NCBI GenBank assembly: GCA_029582165.1
Contig: CM055872.1
Span: 28,132,243-28,196,242, forward strand
Origin: Portulaca oleracea
Taxonomy: Eukaryota > Streptophyta > Magnoliopsida > Caryophyllales > Portulacaceae
Length of the DNA: 64,000 bases
Direction: 5' to 3'
In this document: piece after piece, positions 1 through 10,714 of the stretch
Position numbering within the stretch: the first letter of the stretch is position 1
Layout of the letters: each line of letters opens with the position of its first letter
Translations under genes and position numbers: made by a program
Notes under the pieces: model-generated
Databases searched by the model: none
What the model was told of the DNA's origin: nothing
Seen by the model: only the letters and a program-made list of their open reading frames with translations

Positions 1-1251
1 GAGGAATGGTTCCATGACATATACAATTTTCTTCAGAAAGGAGAATATCCAACTTAGTTGGATGCTCGAGGACAACGAGTAGTCAGGTCTCTAGCAGCAC
101 AATACTGCTTGATCCAAGATCGACTTTACAAGAAGTCACCTACGGGTATTAATTTGTTGTGCATCGATGCTAAGAGCGCCAAGGAGATCATGACAACTGT
201 ACATGGAGGAGAGTGCGGTCCCCATATGAATGGACGAATGTTAGCAAAGAAGATTCAAAGGGTTGGGTACTATTGGTCCACTATGGAGGCATATTGCTTA
301 GAGTTCGTTCGAAAGTGCCACAAATGCCAAGAATATGCTAACATAGAGCATTAACCCCCATCATACCTGACTAATTTGACATCCGCGTGGCCATTCTCGG
401 TGTGGGGTATCGACATCATTAGCAAGATACACCCAACCAGAACAGGAGGACATGATTACATATTGGTCGCCATCGATTACTTCACTAAGTGGGTAGAGGC
501 AGCATCTTTTGCCAAGCTCATATCCAAACACGTGGCCAAATTTATCCTTCAAAATATCATATGTCGATACGGAGTGCCTCATGAGATTATTAGTGACAAT
601 GGAATCCATTTCCGGAAGGAAATAGAAACTTTGCTCGCCACTTACAAAATCCAGCATCACTGGTCTTCGCCACACCGGCCTCAAGCCAATGGAGCTGTGG
701 AAGCAGCCAATAAGACAGTGTCAGGAATTATAAAGAAGATGGTAGTCACTTACAAAGATTGGCCGGATAAATTAGCATTTTCCCTATGGGGGTAACGAAC
801 CTCTATATGAACTACTACGGGGGCAACACCGTATTCCTTGGTATATGGAATGGAAGCAGTTTTACCAATCGAAGTAACGATCCCTTCATTACGGATAGTG
901 GCTGAAAGTCAGTTGCCAGAAGCACAATGGGCTAGGGCAAGGTTCGAGGAGCTGATGTTGATGGATGAAAGGAGATTGAGAGCATTACATAATGTGCAAG
1001 TATACCAAAACATGATCACTCGAGCTTTTAATAAGAAGGTGAAAAATCGTTCGCTTCAAGTAGGCGATTTGGTGCTTAAGGAGATGAGGGCACCTATACA
1101 GGATCCGAGGGGAAAATTTGCACCTAATTGGAAGGGCCCTTACGTAATTAAGGATATTTTGCCGGGAGGAGCAGCTCGGCTTGCTACCATGGATGGAGAA
1201 GATATAATTCAGCGCACAAATTTGGATCAACTCAAGCGATACTACGCTTAA
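1..1251 (+). pseudogene. Tat-lineage Ty3/gypsy integrase, C-terminal part of pol (element H)
   Basis: This is the end of a retrotransposon polyprotein, which would join element cDNA to the host chromosome. The frame is open from base 1 and reads through the RNase H-integrase linker, an H-H/C-x2-C zinc-binding region (about 190-340, ending CHKCQ), and the catalytic core. The core Asp lies in GIDII, the second Asp in ISDNG and the Glu in GAVEAAN. The C-terminal domain (YGMEAVLPIE, GPYVIKDI) ends at 1251. All parts share one frame, broken only by in-frame stops at 55-57, 352-354, 793-795 and 808-810, so the protein is dead. The wording of the core (SAWPFSVWGIDII) is typical of the Tat branch. 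The rest of pol lies left of the window. I assign it to element H because the antisense genes, 3' UTR repeats and LTR that follow fit the Tat layout. Confidence 0.93.
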
Positions 1252-1325
1252 TATAACCAAGCAGCTGGAAAACCAATTTTCAGACACTTGGGATATATTT
1301 AACAAATGCTCATGTACTTAAGGAA

Positions 1326-1376
1326 AATAAAGTTTGCAAGAACACAATATTTGTGAACAAATATTTCTCCTTTATT
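1326..1376. terminator. Convergent poly(A) signals between pol and the antisense gene
   Basis: AATAAA stands on the plus strand at 1326-1331, 75 bases after the integrase stop. AATAAA stands on the minus strand at 1371-1376, about 205 bases beyond the end of the antisense reading frame. Their position at the junction of two convergent units suggests they end the sense and antisense transcripts. No coding sequence is visible between 1252 and 1580. Confidence 0.45.
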
Positions 1377-1580
1377 GATTGAAAATGCAAGTACATTATT
1401 TGTAACATAAGAAAATTCGAAAGGCATAATTAAACAAAAGATTATTCTGGCAAAGCAGTTTCAGTTCCTACACTCTGTCCATCTTCTAATCTTGCTTCAC
1501 CTTCTCTACTTTGCCAGTAGTCTCATGGTCGGTCTCCATGTCTCTAGATCCGTTAATCGCTTTCTCTTTGTCCTTAGGCT

Positions 1581-2192
1581 TTAGACCCGCCTGCCTGGTT
1601 TTCGTGCCTCAACCCTTGGACCCAGTCTATCCTTCACTGAGTCTCTTGCGCCAAGGCGATCCTTTACTGATGCACGAGGACCCAACCTTTCCTTCACAGA
1701 TTTTTGCCTTTGTCTCGCTTCCCCAGCACGACGAGATTCAATAGCAGCAATTAACCATCCATGATAATCAGCAGCGGCAATGTGAGACACACGTACCTTT
1801 GGCGGAGACTTGAGAGTTGGTCTTCTTTCCCAATGCTTCAGCCATGACTCGATCATCGAACTTCGGAGCTTCAACTGATCGGGAGATTCACAAAACAGCT
1901 CGAGAATATCCTGCTTGCGACCCATCTGGCACTTCACTCACGCCGGAAAATAAAAAGTCATGTGCGTCAAGCCGGCGAGACACACCTAGGCATTACGGAA
2001 ATCATGGGTCACGTATTCGGAAATGTGCCACCATTTGATCCACCATATGATCTCCCGAGACTCCTTCAAGAGTGCAATCCATTCCGTTACCGAGTGAAGG
2101 TCAGTGTACTTCCTCTTTCTGTGACAAAAGTTCGCCAACGCCGATGAAGTCCGGGGCTCTTCGATGAGGCCCAAGTGCTCCATTAACCAGAT
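1581..2192 (-). pseudogene. Antisense gene 1 of element H, second exon (DUF7745/plant-mobile-domain-like)
   Basis: Read on the minus strand, this exon starts after a clean 3' splice site (GGGCAG before ATCTGG at 2192) with IWLMEHLGLIEEP and continues to 1581. It carries the family-like stretch KWWHISEYVTHD, then CLAGLTHMTFYFP, then a basic tail with repeats of SVKDRLG(P/A)R at its C terminus. In-frame stops at 1988-1986 (TAG) and 1940-1938 (TGA) break it. The frame joins the preceding exon (ends at 10715) in phase 0. Antisense extra genes of this kind are known in Tat elements. The assignment to the DUF7745 or plant-mobile-domain group rests on remembered family wording, not a search. Function is unknown. 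Confidence 0.7.
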
Positions 2193-2257
2193 CTGCCCAA
2201 CAGTTAGCCAGGGTTAGATTGCACACCAATTTTCCCAAACTAAAAAAAAAAAGGCAG

Positions 2258-2274
2258 AAAACCCGCACGGGTTT
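2258..2274. repeat. Interrupted palindrome AAAACCCG-CA-CGGGTTT
   Basis: This copy of the recurrent Tat-element palindrome lies inside the intron of antisense gene 1. The intron runs from 10714 to 10659 and from 2273 to 2193 once element A is removed, about 137 bases. Element A inserted at its right edge, and the last T of the motif is the first base of LTR1. Confidence 0.7.
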
Positions 2275-2544
2275 GTTCGGTCTCGTTCCAAGCCGAATTT
2301 CTTCTCTTTTATAGGGAATATTTGCTTGTTTTAACCCCTATTTATATATTAGATATAATGATTTGGTGTTTTGTAGGAAAATAAGGAGTTAGAAGCAGTT
2401 TGGGCTTAATTGAAGGTTTTTAGGGAATCCCGAGTGATTTCCCGAGTCAACCCAAAACCCGAGTCGAGATCCGAGGCAAAACCCGACCCGGAAATTCCAT
2501 ATTAAGTTATGGCACAGCAAAACAAGGCAGGGAGAAAGACCCAA

Positions 2545-2943
2545 GTCTCGGCCGAGTCATCGGAACTCTCGCCCGAGACAACACTCTGCCGCAAGCAACG
2601 TCCGCCGAGCAGCCAGAGGTCGCGCCCGCTACACCAGACGTTGCGCCCGTGAAGTGATGCAGAGAGAAGGAGCAACGTGCGGCCAGAAGTGTTGCTCGCC
2701 CGAGCAGCAACATAGCTCGCCCGAGCAAGGCTACTGTCGCGCCCACTACACACACCCTAGCGCCCGCGACCATCACTCAACAGCGTCCGCAATCGGTTGC
2801 GGCAAGACGCTATGCTCGCCCGAGCTTGCAACTGTCGCGCCTGCGACAAAGACCGTCGCGCCCACGACCGACACTCAGCAGCGACGGATCGGTTATGGCC
2901 AGACGCTATGCTCGCCCGCGCAGTTTGGTGGCTCGCCCAAGCC
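2545..2943. repeat. U3 palindrome array with ~21-bp phasing, LTR1
   Basis: Units are imperfect dyads around a CpG-flanked CC or GC core. The clear ones are GTCTCGGCCGAGTC (2545), CTCTCGCCCGAGAC (2566), GTCGCGCCCGCTAC (2619), a relative at 2640, GCTCGCCCGAGC (2694 and 2715), GTCGCGCCCACTAC (2736), a relative at 2757, GCTCGCCCGAGC (2814), GTCGCGCCTGCGAC (2834), GTCGCGCCCACGAC (2855) and weaker copies at 2910 and 2931. Within clusters the centres are 21-22 bp apart. Clusters are separated by about 53-56 bp. Confidence 0.75.
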
Positions 2944-3020
2944 ACTGCGATTCTGCGGAAACTGCTACGCGCGTGCTGCGACTAAATCTTAGGGATTTTG
3001 GGTTTCATTTCTTCTTCTTC

Positions 3021-3028
3021 TATAAATA
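3021..3028 (+). promoter_or_regulatory. TATA box of LTR1
   Basis: TATAAATA lies about 80 bp downstream of the last palindrome. The same box and surroundings (TATAAATACCCACTTGT) occur in every LTR of the family at 4458, 9876, 11901 and 17175. Confidence 0.8.
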
Positions 3029-3234
3029 CCCACTTGTCATAAGAAGAGTATCAATTAGCCTAGGTAGTTTAGGAGTAGAATTATATTTATTGCTTTCTTT
3101 TATTTGCTTTAATCTCTCTTTAATTGTTCTTCAAGTTTTCAATTGTTCTTCATTGTTCTTCAAAGTTTTATTGCAATTTCAATTCTCAATCTCTTTCAAG
3201 CTTTCTCTCTAGTCTTCATTGAAGTGTTTTACAA

Positions 3235-3237
<3 letters not shown>

Positions 3238-3301
<64 letters not shown>
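3238..3301 (+). repeat. (CT)n microsatellite in LTR1
   Basis: About 32 CT units lie some 210 bp downstream of the TATA box, so they would be transcribed. The tract is equally long in LTR3 (about 10104-10170) but short in LTR2, LTR4 and LTR5. Confidence 0.9.
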
Positions 3302-3302
<1 letters not shown>

Positions 3303-3789
3303 TTTAAATGCCATTGTTGACTTGTTTTCCAAGCTTTCTAGTGTTAGCCACAATCAACTCCATTCTTAGTGGGGAGGAGGGTCAAGGAACTCCAATTCTA
3401 CTTACTAGTGAGAATTTGGGGGATTCTTGGTAATCCAAACCACAATTTCTTGCTTGTTCGGGGGAAATCAAGTGTAGATTGAAGGTTTATGGAAGATTAG
3501 TCATCGAAGGTATAATTTCTCGTTCCCAATTTTGTTGTTCATTCATTGTCTTCATTCATGCCTTTTAATCGCTTTCATCCTTAAGTGCTTTCTTTATTGC
3601 ATTCCTTTAATTGCTTTCTTTATTATTATCATGTCTAGCTTAGTTTAATGCTTTCATTTACATAATTTACCGCTTTCCCCATTTGAGAAAAACCCTTCCA
3701 CAAACCGATTACCTCAATCAAGCCTAACACCCATCCCTGTGGACCGACAACCTTAACTTATAAAAACCACAAAAATTACAACCGATCAA

Positions 3790-3807
3790 TGGCGCCGTTG
3801 TCGGGGA
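3790..3807 (+). other. Primer binding site 1 of element A
   Basis: TGGCGCCGTTGTCGGGGA follows the LTR end after one base. It matches the complement of the plant tRNA-Asp 3' end at 17 of 18 positions. This is the usual primer of Athila-type elements. Confidence 0.85.
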
Positions 3808-4013
3808 TGGCGTTATTTGGTAGATTAGGCTATTGGTTTGTATGTACATAGTTTATTGCTTTCTCGATTATGCTAGAAAAACGTAGCGGAAAAAAATTGA
3901 ATATCGAAAAAAAAGGTGAGAAAAGAAAAGAAAAAAAATAGAAAAGTAGAAAAATAGAAAAAAAAAGAGAGTTATGGATAGTCCCCAATTCCCTCAATTT
4001 GAGCAAGAAATAT
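3808..4013 (+). other. Leader and first codons of a truncated element copy
   Basis: The A-rich leader matches those at 5212 and 12655. It reaches an ATG at 3974 and about 13 codons of the acidic ORF, then stops abruptly after GAAATAT and joins LTR sequence. The rest of that copy is missing. Confidence 0.85.
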
Positions 4014-5192
4014 CCGAGTCAAACCAAGTCAACCCGAGCCGAGAGCCGAGGCCAAACCGAAGTCGGAAATTCCATATCAAGATTGGCGCAAAACAGGGGA
4101 ACGGTACAAACTTAAAGGTTTGAAATACGTGTGCCTTCACCCTTTGGGTCATAACTCCTTCGTTACAAATCCGATAGCTCTGAAATTTTGGGAGCTTAAA
4201 GTACACACCGAGAGCTTTCCATCGATATCTTACGGGCCTAAAACGGAGTTTGGATGAAGAAATTATACGCGTTTGAAGTCGGCAGGGAAAAACTGCCCAG
4301 AACGCTGGCTCGCCCGAGCCATCTGCTGGCTCGCCCGAGCCAAGCTTCTGGGGCAACAAAAACACCAGCCAGAACGCTGGCTCGCCCGAGCCACTCTGTC
4401 TGCAGACGCGCGTGCTGCAATTTGTCCTAGGGTTTTGGGTTGTATTTTTCCTTCTTCTATAAATACCCACTTGTATTAATCTAAATTACTAATTAGCTTA
4501 GGTAATTTAGGAGTAGAATTAGATTTATTGCTTTCCTTTATTTGCTTTAATCTCTCTTAATTGTTTTTCAAGTTTTCAATTGTTCTTCATTGTTCTTCAA
4601 GTTTTCATTGATTTCTAGCATTTGTATTCAACTTTCTCAAGCTTTCTCAATTCAAGCAAGTTTCCATTGAAGTTTTACAAGCTTTCTCTCTCTCTCTCTC
4701 TCTCCTCTCTAATCTCCATTGTTGACTTGTTTTCCAAGCTTTATAGTGTTTGCCACAATCAACTTCATTTTTAGTGGGGAGGAGGGTCAAGGAACTCCAA
4801 TTCTACTTACTAGTGAGAATTTGGGGGATTCTTAGTAATCCAAACCACAATTTCTTGTTTGTTCGGGGGAAATTTAAGTGTAGATTGAAGGCTTATTGAA
4901 GATTAGTCATCAAAGGTATAATTTCTCGTTCCCAATTTCATTGTTCATTCATTGTCTTCATTCATGCCTTTTAACTGCTTTCATCTTTAAGTGCTTTCTT
5001 AAGTGCTTTCTTTTAATTGCTTTCTTTATTATTATCATGTCTAGGTTAGATTTAAATGCTTTCTTTACATAATTTATCGCTTTCCGCATTGAGAAAAACC
5101 CCTTTACACAAACCGATTACCTTAATCAAGCCTAACACCCATCTCTGAGACCGACAACCTTAACTTAAAACCACAAAAATTACAACCGAACA
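4014..5192 (+). repeat. LTR2, 5'-truncated inner LTR of element A (subtype II)
   Basis: It begins at CCGAGTCAAACC, about 168 bp into the complete LTR4, and runs to the normal end CCGAACA. Its U3 contains the palindrome GCTCGCCCGAGC at 4308, 4329 and 4380 (spacing 21 and 51 bp), TATA at 4458-4465 and a short CT tract. It resembles LTR4 and LTR5 of element B more than the outer LTRs of A. Confidence 0.88.
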
Positions 5193-5193
5193 A

Positions 5194-5211
5194 TGGCGCC
5201 GTTGCCGGGGA
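5194..5211 (+). other. Primer binding site 2 of element A
   Basis: TGGCGCCGTTGCCGGGGA is a full 18-base complement of the tRNA-Asp 3' end, one base after LTR2. Confidence 0.88.
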
Positions 5212-5375
5212 AGGCGTTATTTGGTAGATTAGGCTATTGGTTTGTGTGTACATAGATTATTGCTTTCTCGATTATGGTAGAAAAAATGTAGCGAAAAAAA
5301 TTGAATATGGAAAAAAAAAGTGAGAAAAGAAAAGAAAAAAAATAGAAAATTAGAAAAATAGAAAAAAAGAGAGTT

Positions 5376-7111
5376 ATGGATCGTCCCCAATTCCCTCAAT
5401 TTGAGCATGAAATATTTTGGAGGTATTTTGCTAGATACATGATTATCGTACTCAATGTGAATTGTATGACATTTTTTATGATACATTGAATTTGTTGGGA
5501 ATTGTTAGTGAGGGTGTGAATTATGAGACCCGAAACCTTTTAGATTATTACGGGTTTTCTTGTTTGGGAGAAGAAAAAACATGGGAGTTACTTGAATGGT
5601 TGTCTAGGGATTCCTATGAGTTTGAACAACAAAATGTTAGTCCTAGCTTCCAACCTCCTTATGCACCACCCTTTGGGACCGAAACTGTACAATCATGTGA
5701 ATACCCTGAGTATGTTGATGATCAATCTTATGATGGGGGATATGTGGAAAACTGTTATGATCTTTCCCAAACTGCCGATGTTGAGTCTCCTTCCGTGTGC
5801 TCCTTGTGTGATTCGCCGTATCATAGTTCAATCTCTTGTTTGCAAGCTACAGTGGTTTCCTTTGAGCTAGAAGTAGAAAAATTATTTGCGAATATGACTG
5901 AGCGCATGAGTGAATTATTCCATGAGATGAATCATAGGGTAGAAACTCCCTCTTCACAAATGGTTGATTCGAATGTTGAAGTAGGTCATTCATCGTCTTT
6001 TAGTCCTGAAATGCAAGTTGATTTTTCTGTGTATGATGAGGATGATGACTATTATAACCGACCATGCCTTGGACTACTTAGTGATTCCTTAGCTCTAGCC
6101 CCACCTAGTGAGCATGAGGAACTTGTTGATTCTGTTTGTGATGATGTTGAAATTGATGAAAACATGTTAGACGATGAACCATTGTCCACACCATTGTCCA
6201 TGCCTTTATGTGAAGAAAAGATTGAGTTTAGTGAATGCCATGATGCTTGTGATATAGTTGAGCATGATCTTGTTGAGGGTGAAATTGAATCTGTTGTGAT
6301 TGAATGTGTGCTTGATACCGATTTGTTCACTTTCATTGAGGATCATTGCATTAGTGAGACATTAGCTACCCTTGTATGTGAGCCTATTTATGAGGATACT
6401 TGTGATGATGAGCATAATTCTTTGGGGAATGATCATGATTGTTTGAACTTGGTTGTTGACAATCATACTTTTGATGATAACATGCTTTATAAGTCAATCA
6501 CAATGAGTTATGACCCTGAACCTTCCACTTTCACTTTTGATGTTGATTTGGATGATGCACCTTTGTCTTTTGATGTTGATAGTTCTTCTTGTGAGTCTGA
6601 TATTGAAGAAGATGAAGATGTGCTTGTTTGTTGTGATGTTGGGAGTGTTATGATGTGGTCTAACCCTCTGTTTTCCTTATCACCTATTGATGATTATGAT
6701 CATTATTTGGATGAAAGTTGTGATTTGGAATCTGTGTTTGATAAAAATTGCATGGATATTGAGTTTGAACCATTGTTGGCATCCAAACATTTGCATGAGC
6801 ATGTTCAAGTTTGTGTTGTATTGTTCCCTCCTGTTGATTTGCATACCCAATTTCCATTTGCGAGTCAATGGGAGGACCCATTTGTCATGTCTTCTTTCAC
6901 TATACCTAGGAAAGTCTTGTGGGTTCATGCATTTCATCATTTCTATGACTTTTCTAAGGCATTCGATAAACTGTTAAGAGTACAAATGTTTGTTGATGTG
7001 CTATTGCGAGTGTACTCTTACCACCACCATTCTGAGATGCATGAGATGATGCATGATTTGTTACTCCGGGCGTTGAATGGTTCTGACTTGGTGCCCGATA
7101 TCACGAGGTGA
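5376..7111 (+). pseudogene. Acidic zinc-knuckle protein of the A/B family, frameshifted copy
   Basis: The ATG at 5376 corresponds to the start of the intact copy at 12828. A one-base deletion near 5432 (GCTAGATACATG against GCTAGATTACATG) shifts the frame. From about 5433 to 7111 a long open frame continues, with 549 codons after the Met at 5462. It keeps the sequence WELLEWLSRDSYEFE, the knuckle CSLCDSPYHSSISC and the Asp/Glu-rich tail. Compared with the other copy it has small in-frame differences of one codon (ADVESP, VCCDV, YDHYL), as expected if protein sequence was under selection. Function is unknown. The knuckle and the stretch before it resemble the C-terminal part of an Athila Gag. 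Confidence 0.8.
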
Positions 7112-9128
7112 GAAGGAATGAGCTTAATGATAAAACACCTTCCAGGTAATATCCTTCCTCACCTTTTGTGTATATTTAGTGAGTCGGTTCTCTTTTCTTC
7201 TTTTATTTTCTTTTTGTGTGTGTCTTTTTCTTTTATTTTGGGGTGCTTGCTTACCTACTTCTGTTTTTCCATTTTGAGGGCACGACAACCTCTTTGTGTT
7301 GGAGTGGGAGGGTAGTATGCATTCCGGTTTTTGAGTCCAAAGAAAACAAAAATAAAAGAGTGAGAGTTGTTTTGTAAATATATTTAGTTCTTTAGTCCTT
7401 AGTGTCTTGTATAGTTGGTTTTTCCTTTTGATCTTGCATGTGAACCATAACACATAGTATGCTTTTCTTGTTTATTCCTAACCTATTGTGTGATGTTCTT
7501 TAGATCGCGGATTGAGTGCTTTTAATTGAAGATCTTGAGGTAACTTCTTTCTTCCCTCTCTTTATGTGAATATATCATTGATCCATGATGCATACTTGTT
7601 TTTCTTTTTGGGTGCCGAACACTTTGAATGTGAATGTTGGATATATTTTGTTGTTGGAGCCGTGTGGGCTCGGGTCGCAACCACTTTTTATGTGATAAGT
7701 GTTTTGTATAGATGTTTTTCTTAGTTTTCTACCTCGCTTGTGACACCCTTCTTCTCACAATGGGGACATTGTGATGTCTTGTATTGCAGTGGGGAGTGCT
7801 ATTTTCCATTTGTCATGGGTAGACCACCTAGTTGTTGAGTCTTTTGTTTTCGTTTTTCTTAGTTTGTGTCTAAAAGTTTGAAAAATGTTTGTGTGAAAGA
7901 AGAAAAAAGGGAGTGAAAAATCTTAAAAGTTTTAGTTTTCGTTTTTGTTTTGTTTTGTTTTTGCTTCGTTTCATGGTTTTTTGTTGTCAAAATTGGGAAG
8001 CCATTCTTAATCTTCTTGAAAAGAAACCGGTTTGAGCATTTTCGACCCTAACTTGGGCGATTGCCATGACTTACCTTAATTAGATTCTTTTCATCAAGTG
8101 TCTAGTGAGATCCCATTTCTTTCTTTTTATGTTCTGGTTGAAACTGGGAGATTTCAGGGATTCATATCCGAGCTTGTTTTCCAAAAAGAAAAAAAGAGAA
8201 AAAGCAAAAGCAAAAGAAAGAAAAAGGAAGTAAAGTTAAATAAATTGATTAAGTGGGGCGTGTCGGCTGAACGACATCAACCACTATACACTTAGCCAAC
8301 CTACATGGACTCGGTATTAGCGGTACGACGCTATTACCCTTTAAACCTCCTCCTATATCGCTTTGCGACGGAGAGGCGAATGGAAAAGACTGTGTTGGGA
8401 GGGTAAACCCCATATTTGGGCCGTCCAATTCCCGAAAATAAGGCTAATACCGACCATTAAAAAGTAAAAAAAAAAGGAATAAAAATTTTGTTGGGCATAC
8501 CCAACCCAAAAAGAAGAAAAAAGTTTGAAGTGTTAATAAAGTGAGGGGCTCTTCCTTGCATCACCTGCGGCCCTCACCAAGCCAAGGGCGACCAAATGCG
8601 GGGAGGGGCAACTCTTTCCTTTCCGTGTTTGTTTCGTTGTTTTTTGAGCTCGGGCATGAGTCTTTGGGGTCAATCGGAATCGTTTAGAACTCTTTAAAGC
8701 TTTTACGCAAATGGGATTTGGTTTTACATAAGGTGTAAGGGATCGAAAACTCCTAAGATTGGCAGTTGTTTAGGTTAGGTGCTTGTGAGATGCTCATAAC
8801 GGTTCCTTTTGGAGGATTAATATCGTTTTCTTGATTGAAACAACTTGATTTATGGAACGAGCAGTTTTCTTTTCTTTCTTTTCAAACTCGTTTTGTTTTT
8901 CACTTTCCCTCTCGCCTTTTTCTTTGGCTTTTGTGGGTATAGTTGCTATAAACCCTCACGAGACCTACCTCGTCCACCCGGGCTGCCAGGGGGTTTAAAG
9001 GGCTTGATGCATATGCTAAATGCATCCGCGATTCTTGTGAAAGTGAGTTAGGGTTTTTAGTTTTTCTTTTTAGTCCTTTTCTTTGTTTTTAGTTTGCTCG
9101 GGGCGAGCAAACCCTTGTGTTGGAGTGG
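7112..9128 (+). other. Noncoding 3' region of element A
   Basis: No credible gene is present. It holds a copy of the polypurine-tract sequence at 7294-7307, a perfect 8-base-arm hairpin at 7755-7774, A-rich blocks, a hairpin TTTGCTC/GAGCAAA at 9093-9111 and the working polypurine tract TTGTGTTGGAGTGG at 9115-9128 beside LTR3. The whole stretch matches 14556-16504 of element B. Confidence 0.8.
7755..7774. other. Conserved hairpin TCACAATG-GGGA-CATTGTGA
   Basis: A perfect inverted repeat with 8-base arms and a GGGA loop. The identical 20 bases recur in element B at 15193-15212. Confidence 0.7.
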
Positions 9129-10098
9129 TGCTCGGTCTCGTTCCGAGCCGAATTTCTTCTCTTTTATAGGGTATATTTGCTTGTTTTAACCCCTATTTAT
9201 ATATTAGATATAATAATTTAATGTTTTGTAGGAAAATAAGGAGTTAGAAGAAGTTTATGCTTAATTGAAGGTTTTTACGGAATCCCGAGCGATTTCCCGA
9301 GTCAACCCGAAACCCGAGTCGAGGACCGAGGCAAAACCCGACCCGGAAATTCCATATCAAGTTATGGCGCAGCAAAACAGGGCAGGAAGACAGACCCAAG
9401 TCTCGGCCGAGTCATCGGAACTCTCGCCCGAGACAACACTCTGCCGCAAGCAACGTCCGCCGAGCAGCCGAAGGTCGCGCCCGTGAAGTGATGCTGAGAG
9501 AAGGAGCGACATGCGGCCAGAAGTGTTGCTCGCCCGAGCAGCAACATAGCTCACCCGAGCAAGGCTACTGTCGCACCCGCTACACACACCGTAGCGCCCG
9601 CGACCATCACTCAGCCGCGTCCGCAATCGGCTAGGCCAGACGTTATGCTCGCCCGAGCAGGAACATGGCTCGCCCGAGCTTGGCAACTGTCGCGCCCGCG
9701 ACAAAGACCGTCGCGTCCGCGACCGACACTCAGCAGCGATGGATTGGTTATGGCTAGACGCTATGCTCGCCCGCGCCGTTTGGTGGCTCGCCCGAGCCAC
9801 TGCGATTCTGTGGAAACTGCTACGCGCGTGCGGCGACTAAATCTTGGGGTTTTTGGGTTTCATTTCTTCTTCTTCTATAAATACCCACTTGTAATAAGAA
9901 GAGTATCAATTAGCCTAGGTAGTTTAGGTGTAGAATTAGATTTATTGCTTTCTTTTATTTGCTTTAATCTCTCTTTAATTGTTCTTCAAGTTAATTTTCA
10001 ATTTTTCTTCATTGTTCTTCAAAGTTTTATTGCAATTTCAATTCTCAATCTCTTTCAAGCTTTCTCTCTAGTCTTCATTGAAGTGTTTTACAAGCTCT

Positions 10099-10173
<75 letters not shown>

Positions 10174-10653
10174 CCCTTTCAAATCCCATTGTTGACTTGC
10201 TTTCCAAGCTTTCAAGTGTTAGCCACAATCAACTCCATTCTTAGTGGGGAAGAGGGTCAAGGAACTCCAATTCTACTTACTAGTGAGAATTTGGGGGATT
10301 CTTGGTAATCCAAACAACAATTTCTTGTTTGTTCGGGGGAAATTCAAGTGTAGATTGAAGGTTAGTCATCGAAGATATAATTTCTCGTTCCCAATTTCGT
10401 TGTTCATTCATTGTCTTCATTCATGCCTTTTAATCGCTTTCATCCTTAAGTGCTTTCTTTATTGCTTTCCTTTAATTGCTTTCCTTATTATTATCATGTC
10501 TAGATTAGTTTAATGCTTTCATTTACATAATTTACCGCTTTCCGCATTTGAGAAAAACCCTTCCACAAACCAATTACCTCAATCAAGCCTAACACCCATC
10601 CCTGTGGACCGACAACCTTAACTCATAAAAACCACAAAAATTACAACCGAACA
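9129..10653 (+). repeat. LTR3, 3' LTR of element A (subtype I)
   Basis: It is 1525 bp long. It starts TGCTCGG after the polypurine tract and ends CCGAACA next to GGGTT. Its palindrome array (about 9410-9800) includes GTCGCGCCCGCGAC, a perfect version of the unit, and it has TATA at 9876-9883 and a long CT tract. Long frames seen here on both strands are by-products of the GC-rich array and the CT repeat. Confidence 0.92.
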
Positions 10654-10714
10654 GGGTTTTGTAAACAGTAGAGGTAGAAAAGTCAGACAGTGGCAGAGAG
10701 AAGGACCGAACTAC

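Larger units (their letters stand above)
2274..3788 (+). repeat. LTR1, 5' LTR of element A (subtype I)
   Basis: It is 1515 bp long, with a terminal inverted repeat TGTTCGG at the left end and a mutated CCGATCA at the right. U3 holds the palindrome array (2545-2943), followed by a TATA box at 3021-3028, a (CT)n tract at 3238-3301 and a conserved U5 ending in TTACAACCGA(A/T)CA. It aligns throughout with LTR3. Confidence 0.92.
2274..10653 (+). mobile_element. Element A: composite non-autonomous LTR retrotransposon
   Basis: Two outer LTRs (2274-3788 and 9129-10653) begin TGTTCGG or TGCTCGG and end CCGATCA or CCGAACA. They are flanked by the five-base target duplication GGGTT (2269-2273 and 10654-10658). 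The interior is compound: PBS and leader of one copy, then a 5'-truncated second LTR (4014-5192) with its own PBS, then one acidic ORF, a 2 kb noncoding 3' region and the polypurine tract. There is no protease, RT or integrase. The outer LTRs are one subtype and the inner LTR another. The single target duplication shows that the composite moved as one unit. It sits in the intron of antisense gene 1 of element H. Confidence 0.9.

Noticed and set aside
2274..5192. Reading LTR1 to LTR2 as a small independent element (TRIM)
   Set aside because: LTR2 lacks its first ~168 bp and has no polypurine tract or duplication before it. The GGGTT duplication belongs to LTR1 and LTR3.
9645..10244. 199-codon frame with a Ser/Leu run
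   Set aside because: It lies in LTR3. The run is the translated (CT)n tract and the start lies in the palindrome array.
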